From: Sphingomonas citri
GTDB lineage: Bacteria > Pseudomonadota > Alphaproteobacteria > Sphingomonadales > Sphingomonadaceae
Direction: 5' to 3'
Assembly: GCF_019429485.1 (NCBI RefSeq)
Contig: NZ_JAHXZN010000001.1
Location: 806,001 to 870,000, forward strand
DNA: 64,000 nucleotides
In this document: positions 63,345 through 64,000 of the stretch, in pieces
How positions within the stretch are numbered: the stretch's first letter is position 1
Layout: each line of letters starts with the position of its first letter
Position numbers and translations under genes: made by a program
The notes under the pieces: generated by a model
Databases searched by the model: none
Seen by the model: only the letters and a program-made list of their open reading frames with translations
Told to the model about the DNA's origin: nothing

Positions 63345-64000
63345 CAGGCGAACTTGAACTGCCGGCCGATCGCGACGTGCAGATGCGCGTTCTCGGCGAT
63401 CACGGCCTGGAGATGCTGGTGCAGCCCGGCGCTGATGACATCGCTGGTGCGCGTGCGCGCGATCCGCGCCGAGCGCGTGCGGGCCATCCGGTCCGCCTCG
63501 CCCTGGGTGCCGCTCGATCGCGCCAGCCCGGTGAGCGCGGTGACGGTCTCCTCGGTCGCGGCGGCGACGCTGCGCGGCAGCTCGCCGCGGCTGAGCAGCA
63601 GGTCGATCACGTTCGCCGGCGCGAGCCCGTCGCTGTAGAGCCAGCGGTAAGCCGTCACCGCCGACACCGTCTGGAGGATCGTGGTCCATTGATCACGGTC
63701 GACCGTGCCGCCGACAGGCTCGCCCGCGGGCAGCAGCAGATGGTATTTGACGTCCAGCAGCCGCGCGGTGTTGTCGGTGCGCTCCACCGCCTGGCCGAGC
63801 CGGATGAACAGCGTCGTCTGGTTGCGCAGCATCCGGTGGACCGCGCCCTCGAAGCCGCGCGTCTCCGCCTTGACCGAGTCGACCAGCGCCAGCGTCGTCG
63901 CGGGGTCGAGCCGCGCGACGCGCTGGTCGAACAGCAGCCAGGCGCCGTTGATCGCCTGCCACGCCTCGCGGCTGAGCGCGGTGCGCACCGCGCGGGCGTT
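63344..64000 (-). CDS. Alpha-E (DUF403) domain protein, N-terminus outside window
   Basis: About 218 C-terminal residues are visible; the frame runs off the end of the window, where it reads NARAVRTALSREAWQAING. Family features: SVKAETRGFEGAVHRMLRNQ, RTDNTARLLDVKYHLLLP, WTTILQTVSAVTAYRWLYSD. Alpha-E proteins usually sit beside a transglutaminase and a circularly permuted ATP-grasp gene and are thought to take part in peptide-type modification. Only the transglutaminase neighbour is visible here. Confidence 0.9.
   Translation of the reverse strand, partial: NARAVRTALSREAWQAINGAWLLFDQRVARLDPATTLALVDSVKAETRGFEGAVHRMLRNQTTLFIRLGQAVERTDNTARLLDVKYHLLLPAGEPVGGTVDRDQWTTILQTVSAVTAYRWLYSDGLAPANVIDLLLSRGELPRSVAAATEETVTALTGLARSSGTQGEADRMARTRSARIARTRTSDVISAGLHQHLQAVIAENAHLHVAIGRQFKFA

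Overview
The window looks like a chromosomal segment of a sphingomonad (Alphaproteobacteria, Sphingomonadaceae, Sphingomonas-like). I infer this from the very high GC and GC-ending codons, the Caulobacter/sphingomonad-style TonB-dependent receptor, a DUF4893 lipoprotein, a class II DAHP synthase, and gene families such as the DUF2171-type Tyr/Gly-rich protein and the alpha-E/transglutaminase pair. No phage, transposase, integrase, rRNA operon or CRISPR array is visible. Two tRNA genes are present: Glu-CTC at 15.6 kb and Ala-CGC at 56.9 kb.

Region 1 (0-16.5 kb) is mostly housekeeping. It holds the end of a TonB receptor, dUTPase, a MoeB/ThiF-like E1 enzyme, GalU (UDP-glucose supply), a PPP-type phosphatase, an FKBP isomerase, ribosomal protein S21, a Nit-type amidase, an OmpR/histidine-kinase pair, a surface intradiol-dioxygenase-like lipoprotein, CysS, a degenerate SDR, DAHP synthase and tRNA-Glu.

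Region 2 (16.6-47.1 kb) is a 30-kb extracellular polysaccharide/surface-glycan locus. A leftward, mostly overlapping operon (22.8 to 16.7 kb) carries two GT4 glycosyltransferases, a PglC-type initiating sugar-phosphate transferase, a formyltransferase, a PIG-L deacetylase, an ATP-grasp ligase and a HAD phosphatase. Diverging from it, a rightward operon (23.1-29.1 kb) carries a WbpM/PglF-type dehydratase, a DegT/PglE-type aminotransferase, a sulfotransferase, a short OPX export lipoprotein and an outer-membrane beta-barrel. Next come a GT4 and a 1508-residue RTX protein whose ectodomain contains two blocks of exactly seven ~58-residue repeats. A second leftward, translationally coupled operon (41.8 to 34.8 kb) encodes a HAD-UbiA fusion resembling decaprenyl-phosphate phosphoribosyltransferase, a small SMR-type flippase, an extended-SDR epimerase, a membrane acyltransferase, a Wzy/O-antigen-ligase-like polymerase and a secreted pectate-lyase-like protein. 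A GT-C membrane glycosyltransferase, a GT4, a methyltransferase and a Wzx-type flippase close the locus. Together they suggest a Wzx/Wzy-type pathway making a heavily decorated amino-sugar polymer, plus a lipid-linked donor side branch. No Wzc-type co-polymerase/kinase lies in the window.

Region 3 (47.1-64 kb) is housekeeping and envelope/stress functions: octaprenyl diphosphate synthase, chorismate mutase, a GAF protein, a CDF metal exporter with a coupled exported protein, DUF4893, 3-hydroxybutyrate dehydrogenase, a YpfJ-type zinc peptidase, a chemoreceptor, a low-complexity Tyr/Gly/Gln protein, tRNA-Ala, Nudix, extensin-like, barstar-like, BI-1, ThpR, two transglutaminases and the start-truncated alpha-E gene at the window edge.

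All family calls come from reading the translations by eye; no database search was possible.
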